Assembly: GCA_963843755.1 (NCBI GenBank)
Contig: CAWJLS010000012.1
Location: forward strand, 221,427-285,426
Direction of reading: 5' to 3'
Length of the DNA stretch: 64,000 nt
DNA from: CAWJLS01 sp963843755
Lineage (GTDB): Bacteria > Acidobacteriota > Thermoanaerobaculia > Multivoradales > DATKCC01
In this document: positions 16,340-23,667 of the stretch, piece by piece
Position numbering within the stretch: position 1 is the stretch's first letter
How the letters are laid out: the number at the start of each line of letters is the position of its first letter
The notes under the pieces: model-generated
What the model was told of the DNA's origin: nothing
Databases searched by the model: none
What the model saw: the letters and a program-made list of their open reading frames with translations, nothing else
Made by a program: the position numbers and the translations under genes

Positions 16340-17722
16340 TTACGAGTCGGCCAGCTCGAGCTGCACCACCGCCTCCATGTGCCCGCTCTGGGGAAACAGG
16401 TCGAGCAGCGTCAGCGACGTCAGCCGGTAGGCGCGGGTGAGCTTGGCCAGGTCGCGCGCCAGGGCCGCCGGATGGCACGAGACGTAGGTGATCCTGCGCG
16501 GACGCTTCTCGAGCAGCGCCTTCAGGACCGGCCCCTTGAGCCCCGCCCGCGGCGGGTCGGCGATCACCCGGTCCACCCCCTCCGGAAGCCGGTGGACCCA
16601 CGACTCCACCGCCGTCCCCTCGATCTCGATCGTCCCCAGACGCTTCGCCTCGGGGGAGCGGGCCCTGTCAGAGGAGGCAGGGGCGGCAGAGACCGCGGAG
16701 GTGGCCGCCCGGGCGTTGCGCCGCGCGTAGCGCACCGCCAGCCGGTCCCCCTCGACCCCGACCACCGTCGCGTACCGGCGCGCCAGCGGCAGGGTGAACA
16801 GACCGACGCCGCAGTAGAGGTCGTAGGCCGACCCGGCCGGGCCGGAGCCGTCCGCCGCCGGCGGCTCGTCCAGGGCCGTCTCCACCAGCTTGCCGAGCAG
16901 GCCGCGATGGGTCTGGAAGAAGCAGCGGGCGTCGAAGCGGTAGGTGAACCCGGAGAGCTCGATCGAGACCTCGCCATGAGGCAGCTCGCCCACCACCGGC
17001 GCCGTGCTCAGTTGCCCGCCGTCTCCGGCCGCCAGGTCGATCCGGCTCGGCGGCCGCTCCGCGGGAGTCGGGGGCGCGTCATGGTCCGGGCTCGGCCCCG
17101 CGCCGCCGGCGGACCCTCCGGCCAACCGCCGGGGGAGCCCGGGGAGCAGATCCTCGAGCTCCGGCACCAGGATCGGGCAGGAGTCGACCGGCACCATCTC
17201 GTGGCTGCCGCGCGCGAAGTAGCCGACCCGAGGGCGCTTCTCTTCCGGTGGCCAGTCGGCGTGGAGCTGGGTCCTGAGGCGGTAGCCCCAGGCGTCGCCG
17301 GCGATCACGTGGAGATTCTCCGGCGGGCCGATCCGCCCTAGCCGGGAGAGGGTCTCCACCACGGCCTCGGCCTTGAGGCGAACCTGGAGCTTGTCGTCCA
17401 GGTGCTGGAGATCGCAGCCGCCGCAGCGTTCGAAGTAGGGGCACGGCGGTTCGCGCCGGCCCGGCCCCGGCGCGACGACTTCGACGATCTCGCCCCGGCC
17501 GTAGTCCGGATGGCGCTCGGTGAGCCGCACACGCAGCCGGTCGCCCGGCGCCGAGCGAGGCACGAAGAGCGGCACCCCCTCCCAACGTGCCAGCCCTTCA
17601 CCGCCGGCCACCAGCTTCTCGATCGTGACTTCGACCTCCTCGACCCCGGCCAGGCGGGCGGCAGCCGACGGACGCTGGTCCTTGCCGGAGCGCGGACGCT
17701 GCTTCTTGCCGGAGTGGGTCAC
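16340..17722 (-). CDS. rlmD: RlmD/TrmA-family rRNA (uracil-5-)-methyltransferase
   Basis: A 460-residue SAM-dependent methyltransferase of the RumA type. An N-terminal TRAM-like domain (about 28-90) leads to iron-sulfur cysteines CPYFERCGGC plus a later Cys in DSCPIL, fitting a 4Fe-4S cluster. The Rossmann domain has FFQTHRGLLGKL, YDLYCGVGLFTLPLARRY and DPPRAGLKG. The catalytic loop YVSCHPAALARDLAKL places the nucleophile near Cys416. The GTG start at 17722 overlaps the TGA of the upstream hydrolase gene (GTGA); extensions further upstream are out of context. 23S rRNA U1939 is the known target of RlmD. A TrmA-like tRNA target cannot be excluded. Confidence 0.88.
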   Translation of the reverse strand: MTHSGKKQRPRSGKDQRPSAAARLAGVEEVEVTIEKLVAGGEGLARWEGVPLFVPRSAPGDRLRVRLTERHPDYGRGEIVEVVAPGPGRREPPCPYFERCGGCDLQHLDDKLQVRLKAEAVVETLSRLGRIGPPENLHVIAGDAWGYRLRTQLHADWPPEEKRPRVGYFARGSHEMVPVDSCPILVPELEDLLPGLPRRLAGGSAGGAGPSPDHDAPPTPAERPPSRIDLAAGDGGQLSTAPVVGELPHGEVSIELSGFTYRFDARCFFQTHRGLLGKLVETALDEPPAADGSGPAGSAYDLYCGVGLFTLPLARRYATVVGVEGDRLAVRYARRNARAATSAVSAAPASSDRARSPEAKRLGTIEIEGTAVESWVHRLPEGVDRVIADPPRAGLKGPVLKALLEKRPRRITYVSCHPAALARDLAKLTRAYRLTSLTLLDLFPQSGHMEAVVQLELADS

Positions 17723-18552
17723 GACACGGCCTCCTCGCCGACCAGGTGAATGCGCTCGGCCAGGTCGGGCAGCCGGCGCTCCACCTCGGCGCGGAGCTGT
17801 TCGATCCGGTAGCGCCGCGAGAGGTGGTGGAGCACGATCGCCTGGTTCTCGAACCGGTCGCGCACCGCTTCCAGGAGCTCGACGTGCATGTGGCGGTAGC
17901 GCGCGGCGGCCTCCAGCCGGTCCGCGCCGATGAACGTGCACTCGATCACCAGCACCGCGGACTGGAACAGCCGCGGCTCGAGGTCGAAGACGCCACGGCC
18001 GGTGTCGCCGCAGAAGGTCAGGGCGAGCTGCTCTTCGACCCGCTCCGTGGTCTCGCCCCGCTGACGGAGCGCCGCCAGCTCGGCCCCGGCCAATCCCTGG
18101 TAGCGCTCCAGCAGATGGCGCTTGGCGCGGATCAGGTGGTAGCCGAGGCTGGGCACACCGTGGTCGGTGCGGAAGGCCTCGACCACCAGTCCCTTGCCGA
18201 CGTCGACCCGGTCGCCCGGTGCGAGACCGGTGAGCTCGTAGTCGTACTCGGTCCGCTCGAGCGCCGCCCCGGCGGCGATCAGCATCTCGAGCGCCGGCAC
18301 CGTCTCCTCCGGGCAGAACAGCCGCGTCGGACGGCCCTGGTGGCCGGTGCGCTGGGAGAGCACGTAGGGCACCCCGAGCGCATGGTCCAGATGGCCGTGG
18401 GACAAGAAGACGTCGCCGGCGCCGGCGACCTGGGGGGCGCCCCGGCCGGTCTCGAAGGCGAGGCCCGGAGGGTGTACCCGGAACCAGGTCTCCGCACCGG
18501 CCAGGGAGAACCCCTGGAGCGTCAGGTCGCCGAAATGGAGCTTCGAGGTCAA
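17719..18552 (-). CDS. RNase Z-like metallo-beta-lactamase-fold hydrolase
   Basis: A 277-residue MBL-fold enzyme. It has the zinc motif FLSHGHLDHALG near residue 50, a TDHGVPSLGY segment, FCGDTGRGVF for the bridging aspartate, and a C-terminal HHLSRRYR histidine. The pattern resembles ribonuclease Z and related tRNA 3'-processing hydrolases, though the domain order is looser than in classic RNase Z. The start is a TTG at 18552 whose last two bases overlap the TGA of the upstream dehydrogenase gene (TTGA). Start and stop overlaps place it in the middle of a tightly coupled three-gene operon. Confidence 0.8.
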   Translation of the reverse strand: MTSKLHFGDLTLQGFSLAGAETWFRVHPPGLAFETGRGAPQVAGAGDVFLSHGHLDHALGVPYVLSQRTGHQGRPTRLFCPEETVPALEMLIAAGAALERTEYDYELTGLAPGDRVDVGKGLVVEAFRTDHGVPSLGYHLIRAKRHLLERYQGLAGAELAALRQRGETTERVEEQLALTFCGDTGRGVFDLEPRLFQSAVLVIECTFIGADRLEAAARYRHMHVELLEAVRDRFENQAIVLHHLSRRYRIEQLRAEVERRLPDLAERIHLVGEEAVS

Positions 18553-19643
18553 ATCTCTCGGTAGATGAACCGGCGGATCGGCGCCAGGCGCTCGTCGACC
18601 GTCTGCCAGTCGCCGTCCATCCGCCAGAGGGCGGCGGCGATCGACGACAGCAGCGAGTTGCCGTCCTGGGGGGTGAAGCAGAAGCCGTAGACCTCGCGGC
18701 CTCGCCGGACCGCCAGGGTCGGCTCGGCGACGACGACCTGGGACAGGATGCGGCCGTAGTAGCCGTGGTCCCGGCCGAAGCTGAAGATCAGGTTCGCGTC
18801 CTTCTTCGCCGTCATGGCGACGCGGAGGTTCGAGCGGAAGCGCTCCACCACCTCTTCGCGGGTGATGTCGCGGTTCATCACCAGGCGGAACCAGAGCGAG
18901 TGCATGTACTGGGTGTTGACCTTGACCGCGCTCGAGAAGAGGTCGAGATCGACGCCCAGGGTCTGGAACAGGCTGTGGGCGTCGCGGGCGTGGTGGGTGC
19001 CGAAGTCGCGGTCCTTGTGGCTGCCCACCTGGGGCGACGGCACGAAGCCGGAGACCTGGGTGATGTCGTTCGCCCGGCGCATGCAGACGAAGTTCCCCTG
19101 CTCCAGGCAGTAGCCCTCCTTCGAGGCGGCCGGCTTGCCACCGCCTTCCCAGCTCTCGTCGCAGAGCGTCTTGAGCAGGGTGGTGATCGAGTGGGTGTTG
19201 CACGAGACCACCTGGATGAAACGGTCCTCGTCATAGACCAGGGCCTCGTCGTTCACCCCACGGGCGTACGGCTTGCCGAAGCCGAACTCGCTGCCCTGGG
19301 CGAGGAACCCCCGGGGGCCGCCGAGGCGCGCGTAGTGGAGCTCTTTGTTTTCGTTGCCCGCCGGCGTGCAGTCGATGACCACCGTGGCGCGATCGAGGGC
19401 CTCTTCGGAATCGTAGGTGACGGTGTGGCCGAGCGCCTCGAACTCGTCCCGGCGCTCCGGATCGGCCGCCAGCTTGGCTCCACGGGCCATCAGGTGGTCG
19501 AGCTTGGACTTGTCCGAATGCAGCGGAGTCCGCTTGTGGAAGGTCACCTCGTCGATGCCCATCCCGGCGCGGAAATCGGTGAACAGACCGATCAGGGGCT
19601 CGCCGATCGTACCCGTCCCGACGATGTGGACGATCTTCTTCAT
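18549..19643 (-). CDS. Type II (archaeal-type) GAPDH-like dehydrogenase
   Basis: A 364-residue enzyme. The N-terminal Rossmann motif is IVGTGTIGEPLIGLF (residues 7-21). A catalytic loop QVVSCNTHSITTLLKTL puts the presumed nucleophile at Cys148, matching the SCNT pattern of archaeal type II glyceraldehyde-3-phosphate dehydrogenase. Later stretches MRRANDITQVSGFVPSPQVG and GTHHARDAHSLFQTLGVDLD also fit that family. The archaeal enzyme usually reads CNTTGL, so the substrate may differ. It is first in an operon with an RNase Z-like protein and an rRNA methyltransferase. The start MKKIVHIVG at 19643 is clear. Confidence is good for fold and mechanism, moderate for substrate. Confidence 0.75.
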   Translation of the reverse strand: MKKIVHIVGTGTIGEPLIGLFTDFRAGMGIDEVTFHKRTPLHSDKSKLDHLMARGAKLAADPERRDEFEALGHTVTYDSEEALDRATVVIDCTPAGNENKELHYARLGGPRGFLAQGSEFGFGKPYARGVNDEALVYDEDRFIQVVSCNTHSITTLLKTLCDESWEGGGKPAASKEGYCLEQGNFVCMRRANDITQVSGFVPSPQVGSHKDRDFGTHHARDAHSLFQTLGVDLDLFSSAVKVNTQYMHSLWFRLVMNRDITREEVVERFRSNLRVAMTAKKDANLIFSFGRDHGYYGRILSQVVVAEPTLAVRRGREVYGFCFTPQDGNSLLSSIAAALWRMDGDWQTVDERLAPIRRFIYREI

Positions 19644-19758
19644 CGTGTCCTCGCTAGAGATTGTGCGTGGCTGGATTGGGGTTCCGCTACGCAGCCGGGA
19701 GTCTGCGGGTCGGAACGGGTGGAAAGTACCACAGGAAAGGGCCCGCCGCAGGCCGTTC

Positions 19759-20046
19759 TCATCCCCTCGGCTCCCCCTCCGCGCTCCCCTCGGAGGCATT
19801 GTGGGAACCACCATCCGAACCGGCGTGGCGCGCACCGCCGTGCCACCCCGGATCGCGGCGCGCGAACTCGTCCAGCTCGCTCGGAACCTCGACCACGGTC
19901 CGGGTCGTGGCCGGGTCGCAGATCTCGTTCTCGCACTCGTAGGTGTAGACGTTCCACTCGTCGCGGCGCGAAAACCCGCACAGAGTCTGGTAGGTACCGC
20001 AGTGGCCACATTTGATCGACAGGTTGCGGATGTTGATGGTATTCAT
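19759..20046 (-). CDS. Small zinc-ribbon protein
   Basis: A 95-residue protein starting MNTINIRNLSIKCGHCGTYQ. The cysteine pairs KCGHCG (13-16) and YECENEICD (about 38-44) form a likely four-cysteine zinc ribbon. After residue 55 the chain becomes acidic, glycine-rich and probably disordered. The ATG at 20046 directly precedes the ribbon. No enzymatic motif is present, and the role is unknown; nucleic-acid or protein binding is a guess. Confidence 0.6.
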   Translation of the reverse strand: MNTINIRNLSIKCGHCGTYQTLCGFSRRDEWNVYTYECENEICDPATTRTVVEVPSELDEFARRDPGWHGGARHAGSDGGSHNASEGSAEGEPRG

Positions 20047-20187
20047 CGGTGCGTTCGCTCGGAGCTCGTCGGGAGGCGGCGGGATCTCGGACGGTGTGCA
20101 CGATTTCTGCAAGTCCGAGAGGTGATCGCGTACCGGCAAGGCTAGCAGAGCACCGCTCCGAGCCGCTCCCTGGGGGGACTGAACGCC

Positions 20188-21378
20188 ATGAGCCACCGAG
20201 ATCGACCACCGCCCCGTCCGTCCACGCAGGCCGGCGGCACCCGGCTGACCCGCCTCTCCCACCTCGCCAGTGGACCGCACGCCCTCCGCCGCACCGCGCG
20301 CCTGGCCGCTCCGCTCTGGACGGGCTGGACGGTCTGGATGGCCTGGATGGCCTGGGCGCTGCTCGCACCGCTCCCGGGGCGTGCCGCGGCCGACGACATC
20401 CCGCCCTTCGACGGGGCGCCGTCCGCTCCCGCCAGCACGTTCCAGGAGGCGCTCTCCGTCTCCTGGGCGCTCGTGCCGGTGGTCGTCCGCACCCGCAACG
20501 GCTACGCCCGCGGCCTGGACGACCAGGATTTCCGGCTGTGGGTGGACGGCCGGCGGGTGCCGATCGACGAGCTCGACCTGGGCTCGGACGCCCCGCTATC
20601 GGTGGTCTGGCTGCAGGATCTGTCCGGCAGCATGGCCAACGCCGGCAAGCTCGCGGCCGCCCGCCGGGCCTTCGAGAGCTTCCTCGCCGGCTACCGTCCC
20701 GGGGACGAGATCGCCGTCGCCAGCTTCGCGGGCGGGCGCATCCAGGTCGAGGTACCGTTCACCGACTCGCTCACCACGCTGCGCGAGTCCGCCGCCGCCT
20801 GGCAGGGGTACGGCACCACCGCCCTCCACGACGCTGTCTCGCTGCTGCCGGACATCTCGGCCGAAGGCAGCCGGGGCAAACGGGTGGCGGTGCTGGTGAC
20901 CGACGGCCAGGACAACGCCAGCCGCCTGTCGAGCGCCCAGGCGGTGGAGCTGGTGCGCCGCGCCCGCATCCCGGTCTACGTTCTCGGCCTCAGGGCATTT
21001 CGCCCCGGTTCGGGGAAATCCGCCCGGGAAGAATCGGCGGACTCGGTGCGCTACGCCGACCTGCTGTCCAGCCTGGCCGAGCGCACGGGCGGCCGCTATT
21101 TCGAGCTGACCACCGGCGGCGCGCCAGCGACCCAGCGGGCGGGACACCGGAGCGACAAGGTCGCCACGGCGGTCGACCAGATCCTGGACGACCTGCGCCT
21201 GCGCTACATCCTGGCCGTCACCACGGCCGGTGACGGGCCGTCGACCTACCACGAGATCCGAGTCGAGCTCGCCCATCCGGAGCTCGCCGACCGGCGGGGC
21301 CGGAGCGGCCGCGACACCTCCCTGACCTACCGGCGCGGGTACTGGGGCACGCCCCCCGTCGCCCTCGCGCGGCGCTGA
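20188..21378 (+). CDS. VWFA-related domain protein, exported
   Basis: A 396-residue protein, the third VWA protein in the window. A long basic N-terminus precedes a signal segment (about 45-68, TGWTVWMAWMAWALLAPLPG). The lead-in VPVVVRTRNGYARGLDDQDF is typical of acidobacterial VWFA-related proteins. The VWA domain covers about 135-315, with metal site DLSGS in VVWLQDLSGSMANAG and VAVLVTDGQDN further on. The end YRRGYWGTPPVALARR matches the family's usual finish. It stands alone between a zinc-ribbon gene and an OmpA-type lipoprotein. The true start could be an internal ATG closer to the signal segment. Confidence 0.8.
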   Translation: MSHRDRPPPRPSTQAGGTRLTRLSHLASGPHALRRTARLAAPLWTGWTVWMAWMAWALLAPLPGRAAADDIPPFDGAPSAPASTFQEALSVSWALVPVVVRTRNGYARGLDDQDFRLWVDGRRVPIDELDLGSDAPLSVVWLQDLSGSMANAGKLAAARRAFESFLAGYRPGDEIAVASFAGGRIQVEVPFTDSLTTLRESAAAWQGYGTTALHDAVSLLPDISAEGSRGKRVAVLVTDGQDNASRLSSAQAVELVRRARIPVYVLGLRAFRPGSGKSAREESADSVRYADLLSSLAERTGGRYFELTTGGAPATQRAGHRSDKVATAVDQILDDLRLRYILAVTTAGDGPSTYHEIRVELAHPELADRRGRSGRDTSLTYRRGYWGTPPVALARR

Positions 21379-21558
21379 GCCCCTCGCGCACACGCACCGG
21401 GCACGCCGCTTGAAACATCCCGGTGGCGTCGCCCCGCGGGCTCGGGATTCTTGCGCCCGCTTCGCGTCGCCGGCCGGACCGTAGACGTATACGCGGCTCC
21501 GGCCGGCGATCCACTTGGGTGCCCGATCTCGGACCCCATGCTGACCAGGAGGAGACCG

Positions 21559-22179
21559 ATGCACCGAGTATCAATCGGCCTGATCGCCGCCCTCGCCCTG
21601 TTGGCGAGCGGCTGCGCCACCAAGGAGTACGTCCGAACCGAGACCGGTTCGGTCCACACCCGCGTCGACTCGGTCGAGAAGCAGGTCGAGCAGAACCAGT
21701 CCGCGATCCAGGAGACCAACGACCGCGTCGGTCGCAACGAGCAGCAGGTGACCAAGGTCTCGAAGACCGCCCAGGAGGCGCTCGAGCGCGCCGAGGCCGC
21801 CGGCAAGCTGGCCGAGGGCAAGCTGCTGTACGAGACCGTGCTCACCGACAGCGACGTCCACTTCGCCTTCGACAAGGCGGAGCTCTCCGACGAGGCCAAG
21901 GCCGCCCTGGACAAGTTCGCCACCGATCTGAAGTCCCGCTACACCAACGTCTACATCGAGATCCAGGGGCACACCGACTCGATCGGCGCCGACGACTACA
22001 ACGAGGATCTGGGCCTCGAGCGGGCCGAGAGTGTCCGCCGGTACCTCAACAAAGCGCAGCAGTTGCCGCTTCACCGGATGTCGGTGATCTCCTACGGCGA
22101 GACGGCCCCGATCGCCGACAACGACACCCGCGAAGGGCGCGCCCAGAACCGCCGCGTGGTGCTCGTCGTCCTGCAGTAG
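21559..22179 (+). CDS. OmpA/Pal-family lipoprotein
   Basis: A 206-residue peptidoglycan-binding lipoprotein. The signal peptide ends LLASGC with a classic lipobox (Cys19). Residues 30-95 form an alpha-helical coiled coil (VEKQVEQNQSAIQETNDRVG). The OmpA C-terminal domain covers 100-206: VHFAFDKAELSDEAKAAL, VYIEIQGHTDSIGADDYN, LGLERAESVRRYL, and GRAQNRRVVLVV. The diaminopimelate-contacting Asp and Arg are present. The ATG at 21559 has AGGAGGAG at 4-bp spacing. No tol genes are adjacent. It probably tethers the outer membrane to the cell wall. Confidence 0.92.
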   Translation: MHRVSIGLIAALALLASGCATKEYVRTETGSVHTRVDSVEKQVEQNQSAIQETNDRVGRNEQQVTKVSKTAQEALERAEAAGKLAEGKLLYETVLTDSDVHFAFDKAELSDEAKAALDKFATDLKSRYTNVYIEIQGHTDSIGADDYNEDLGLERAESVRRYLNKAQQLPLHRMSVISYGETAPIADNDTREGRAQNRRVVLVVLQ

Positions 22180-22187
22180 CCCTCCCG

Positions 22188-22216
22188 GTGGGTGGCCGGC
22201 GGCTCCCGCCGAGCCC
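22188..22216. terminator. GC-rich hairpin after the OmpA-like gene
   Basis: CGGCGG (22198-22203) pairs with CCGCCG (22207-22212) just past the stop. No T-run follows, so termination is only possible. Confidence 0.3.
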
Positions 22217-22295
22217 CGACCACCCGCCGCCCTCTCCCTCCCCCTCCCCGACCTCGCCAGGTTCGCCGGCGAGCCGGCCAAGCGAGCCGAGGAAG

Positions 22296-22319
22296 AAAGT
22301 ATCTCCTCGGAGAAACTTT
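22296..22319. repeat. 24-bp imperfect palindrome
   Basis: AAAGT-A-TCTCC-TC-GGAGA-A-ACTTT: two 5-bp arms around one mismatch. It is in a 266-bp AT-richer gap upstream of the XRE gene and could be its operator or a weak terminator for the OmpA-like gene. Confidence 0.35.
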
Positions 22320-22432
22320 ACGCCATAAGATAGCAGGCAAGAGGGAACTAATCATTCCACAGAGAAATCCTCGCATCCCGTAACTCACTGGAAGGAAAGA
22401 AGTTGGACTTGCGAAAGCGACATCTATCCGCG

Positions 22433-22438
22433 TATAAC
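22433..22438 (+). promoter_or_regulatory. -10 element implying a leaderless XRE transcript
   Basis: TATAAC ends 7 bp before the ATG at 22446. A weak -35 (TTGCGA, 22409-22414) lies 18 bp upstream. Transcription should start at or next to the A of the ATG, and there is no Shine-Dalgarno sequence. Confidence 0.45.
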
Positions 22439-22445
22439 GGGGCCC

Positions 22446-22901
22446 ATGCCACGCAAGAAGCCTCGTCTCGAGCGGGTGGCCATGGGCGCTGCGATCTTCC
22501 TCTGGCGCCGGGTCCGTGAGCTCGCCCAGCAGGAGCTGGCGGAGAAGTGCGGATGGCCCAAGGGACGGGTGTCGAAGTACGAGACGGGGAGTCAGTGGCC
22601 CGACGACGAAACGGTCCAGCGGATCGCCACCGTCGTCGGCATCGAGCGGGAAACGCTCTACCACACCCAGGCGGTCCTCTTCGACCTGCTGAGGAGCTAC
22701 CAGGTCGAGACCGTCGAGGAAGCCCAGGCCGGCGAGGGCCTGGGCTCCGACAGCGCCCTGCCACCCGATTTGCAACGCCGCTGGGCCGATCTCCTGCGCG
22801 CCGAAGCCGAGCTCGCGCGACGGCGCCTGGAGATCGAATGGGAGACGCGGGTCGCCGCGGTCCGCGAAGGGTCCACCGCGGGTGGCGACCCGGTGGCCTG
22901 A
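22446..22901 (+). CDS. XRE-family helix-turn-helix regulator
   Basis: A 151-residue DNA-binding protein. The helix-turn-helix spans about 17-70: RELAQQELAEKCGWPKGRVS, KYETGSQWPDDETVQRIATV. A helical C-terminal half (about 75-140) with LLRAEAELARRRLEIEWETR probably mediates dimerisation. It appears to be transcribed without a leader, and a palindrome lies 127 bp upstream. The neighbours, an OmpA-like lipoprotein and a convergent thioredoxin-like protein, give no clear target. Confidence is high for the class, none for the regulon. Confidence 0.85.
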   Translation: MPRKKPRLERVAMGAAIFLWRRVRELAQQELAEKCGWPKGRVSKYETGSQWPDDETVQRIATVVGIERETLYHTQAVLFDLLRSYQVETVEEAQAGEGLGSDSALPPDLQRRWADLLRAEAELARRRLEIEWETRVAAVREGSTAGGDPVA

Positions 22902-22981
22902 TCGGGCCTTGATGGGGCCCGACCGAACCCGGAGGGCCGTTCAGGGGGACTGACGCGACTCGGCCGGGTCGGCCGCTCCGG

Positions 22982-23482
22982 CTACTCGAGGAAGCTCTTC
23001 AGCCGGTCCTTCCCCACCACGCCGGCCTCGAAGTAGACCACCTTGCCGTCGGGGTTGCGCACCAGCAGCGTCGGCAGAGCCATGAGGCCGACCGCCGCCG
23101 AAACCTCGTCGTCAGGATCGAGCAGCACCGGGTAGGGGAGCGGGTTCTTGGAGAGGAACGCCTCCACGGTGTCGCGCTCCTCCGCCACGTCGACCGCCAA
23201 GAACTGCACGTCGTCGCGGCCGGCGAACTCCTTGTGGAGATCCTCCAGGATCGCCGCCTGGGCGCGGCACGGAACGCACCAGGTCGCCCAGAAATCTACG
23301 ATCACGGTCTTGTCCGGAAAGTCAGGCGGCCCCATCTGGCGGCCGTCGAGGCTTTCGAGGCGGAAATCGGCCTTGTCCGAGGACGCCACGGCGCCGTTGC
23401 CGCAGGAGACGACGACGGCGACCAGGAAGAGACAGAAGATCGGGAGGACGGGGCGCAGACGGGAAGAGATCGGTTCACTCAT
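22982..23482 (-). CDS. TlpA/ResA-like thioredoxin-fold lipoprotein
   Basis: A 166-residue membrane-anchored thiol-disulfide oxidoreductase. The signal peptide ends VAVVVSC, a fitting lipobox. The thioredoxin fold carries the redox site DFWATWCVPCRAQ (CVPC) and the cis-proline loop GLMALPTLLVRNPDGK. Such proteins keep extracytoplasmic cysteines reduced, often for cytochrome c assembly. The start MSEPISSRLRPVL at 23482 gives a compact signal peptide. It stands alone downstream of the nucleotide reductase gene on the same strand, separated by 185 bp with no further gene. Confidence 0.92.
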   Translation of the reverse strand: MSEPISSRLRPVLPIFCLFLVAVVVSCGNGAVASSDKADFRLESLDGRQMGPPDFPDKTVIVDFWATWCVPCRAQAAILEDLHKEFAGRDDVQFLAVDVAEERDTVEAFLSKNPLPYPVLLDPDDEVSAAVGLMALPTLLVRNPDGKVVYFEAGVVGKDRLKSFLE

Positions 23483-23667
23483 GGGACGCCAAGGATACAC
23501 CGATGGTCCCCCGAAGATCTCCCCGACGAGTGAGTCTCCCCATCCAGAGGTCCGGTGTGGGCCGAGGGCGCCGGAGCGCCGCCCCGCCGAGGTGCGCGAC
23601 TGAGACATACCCACAGGGATGTCGCAGGGAGCGCAACGCCGGCGAGGCGGATGTCCGGCCGGGGCGC

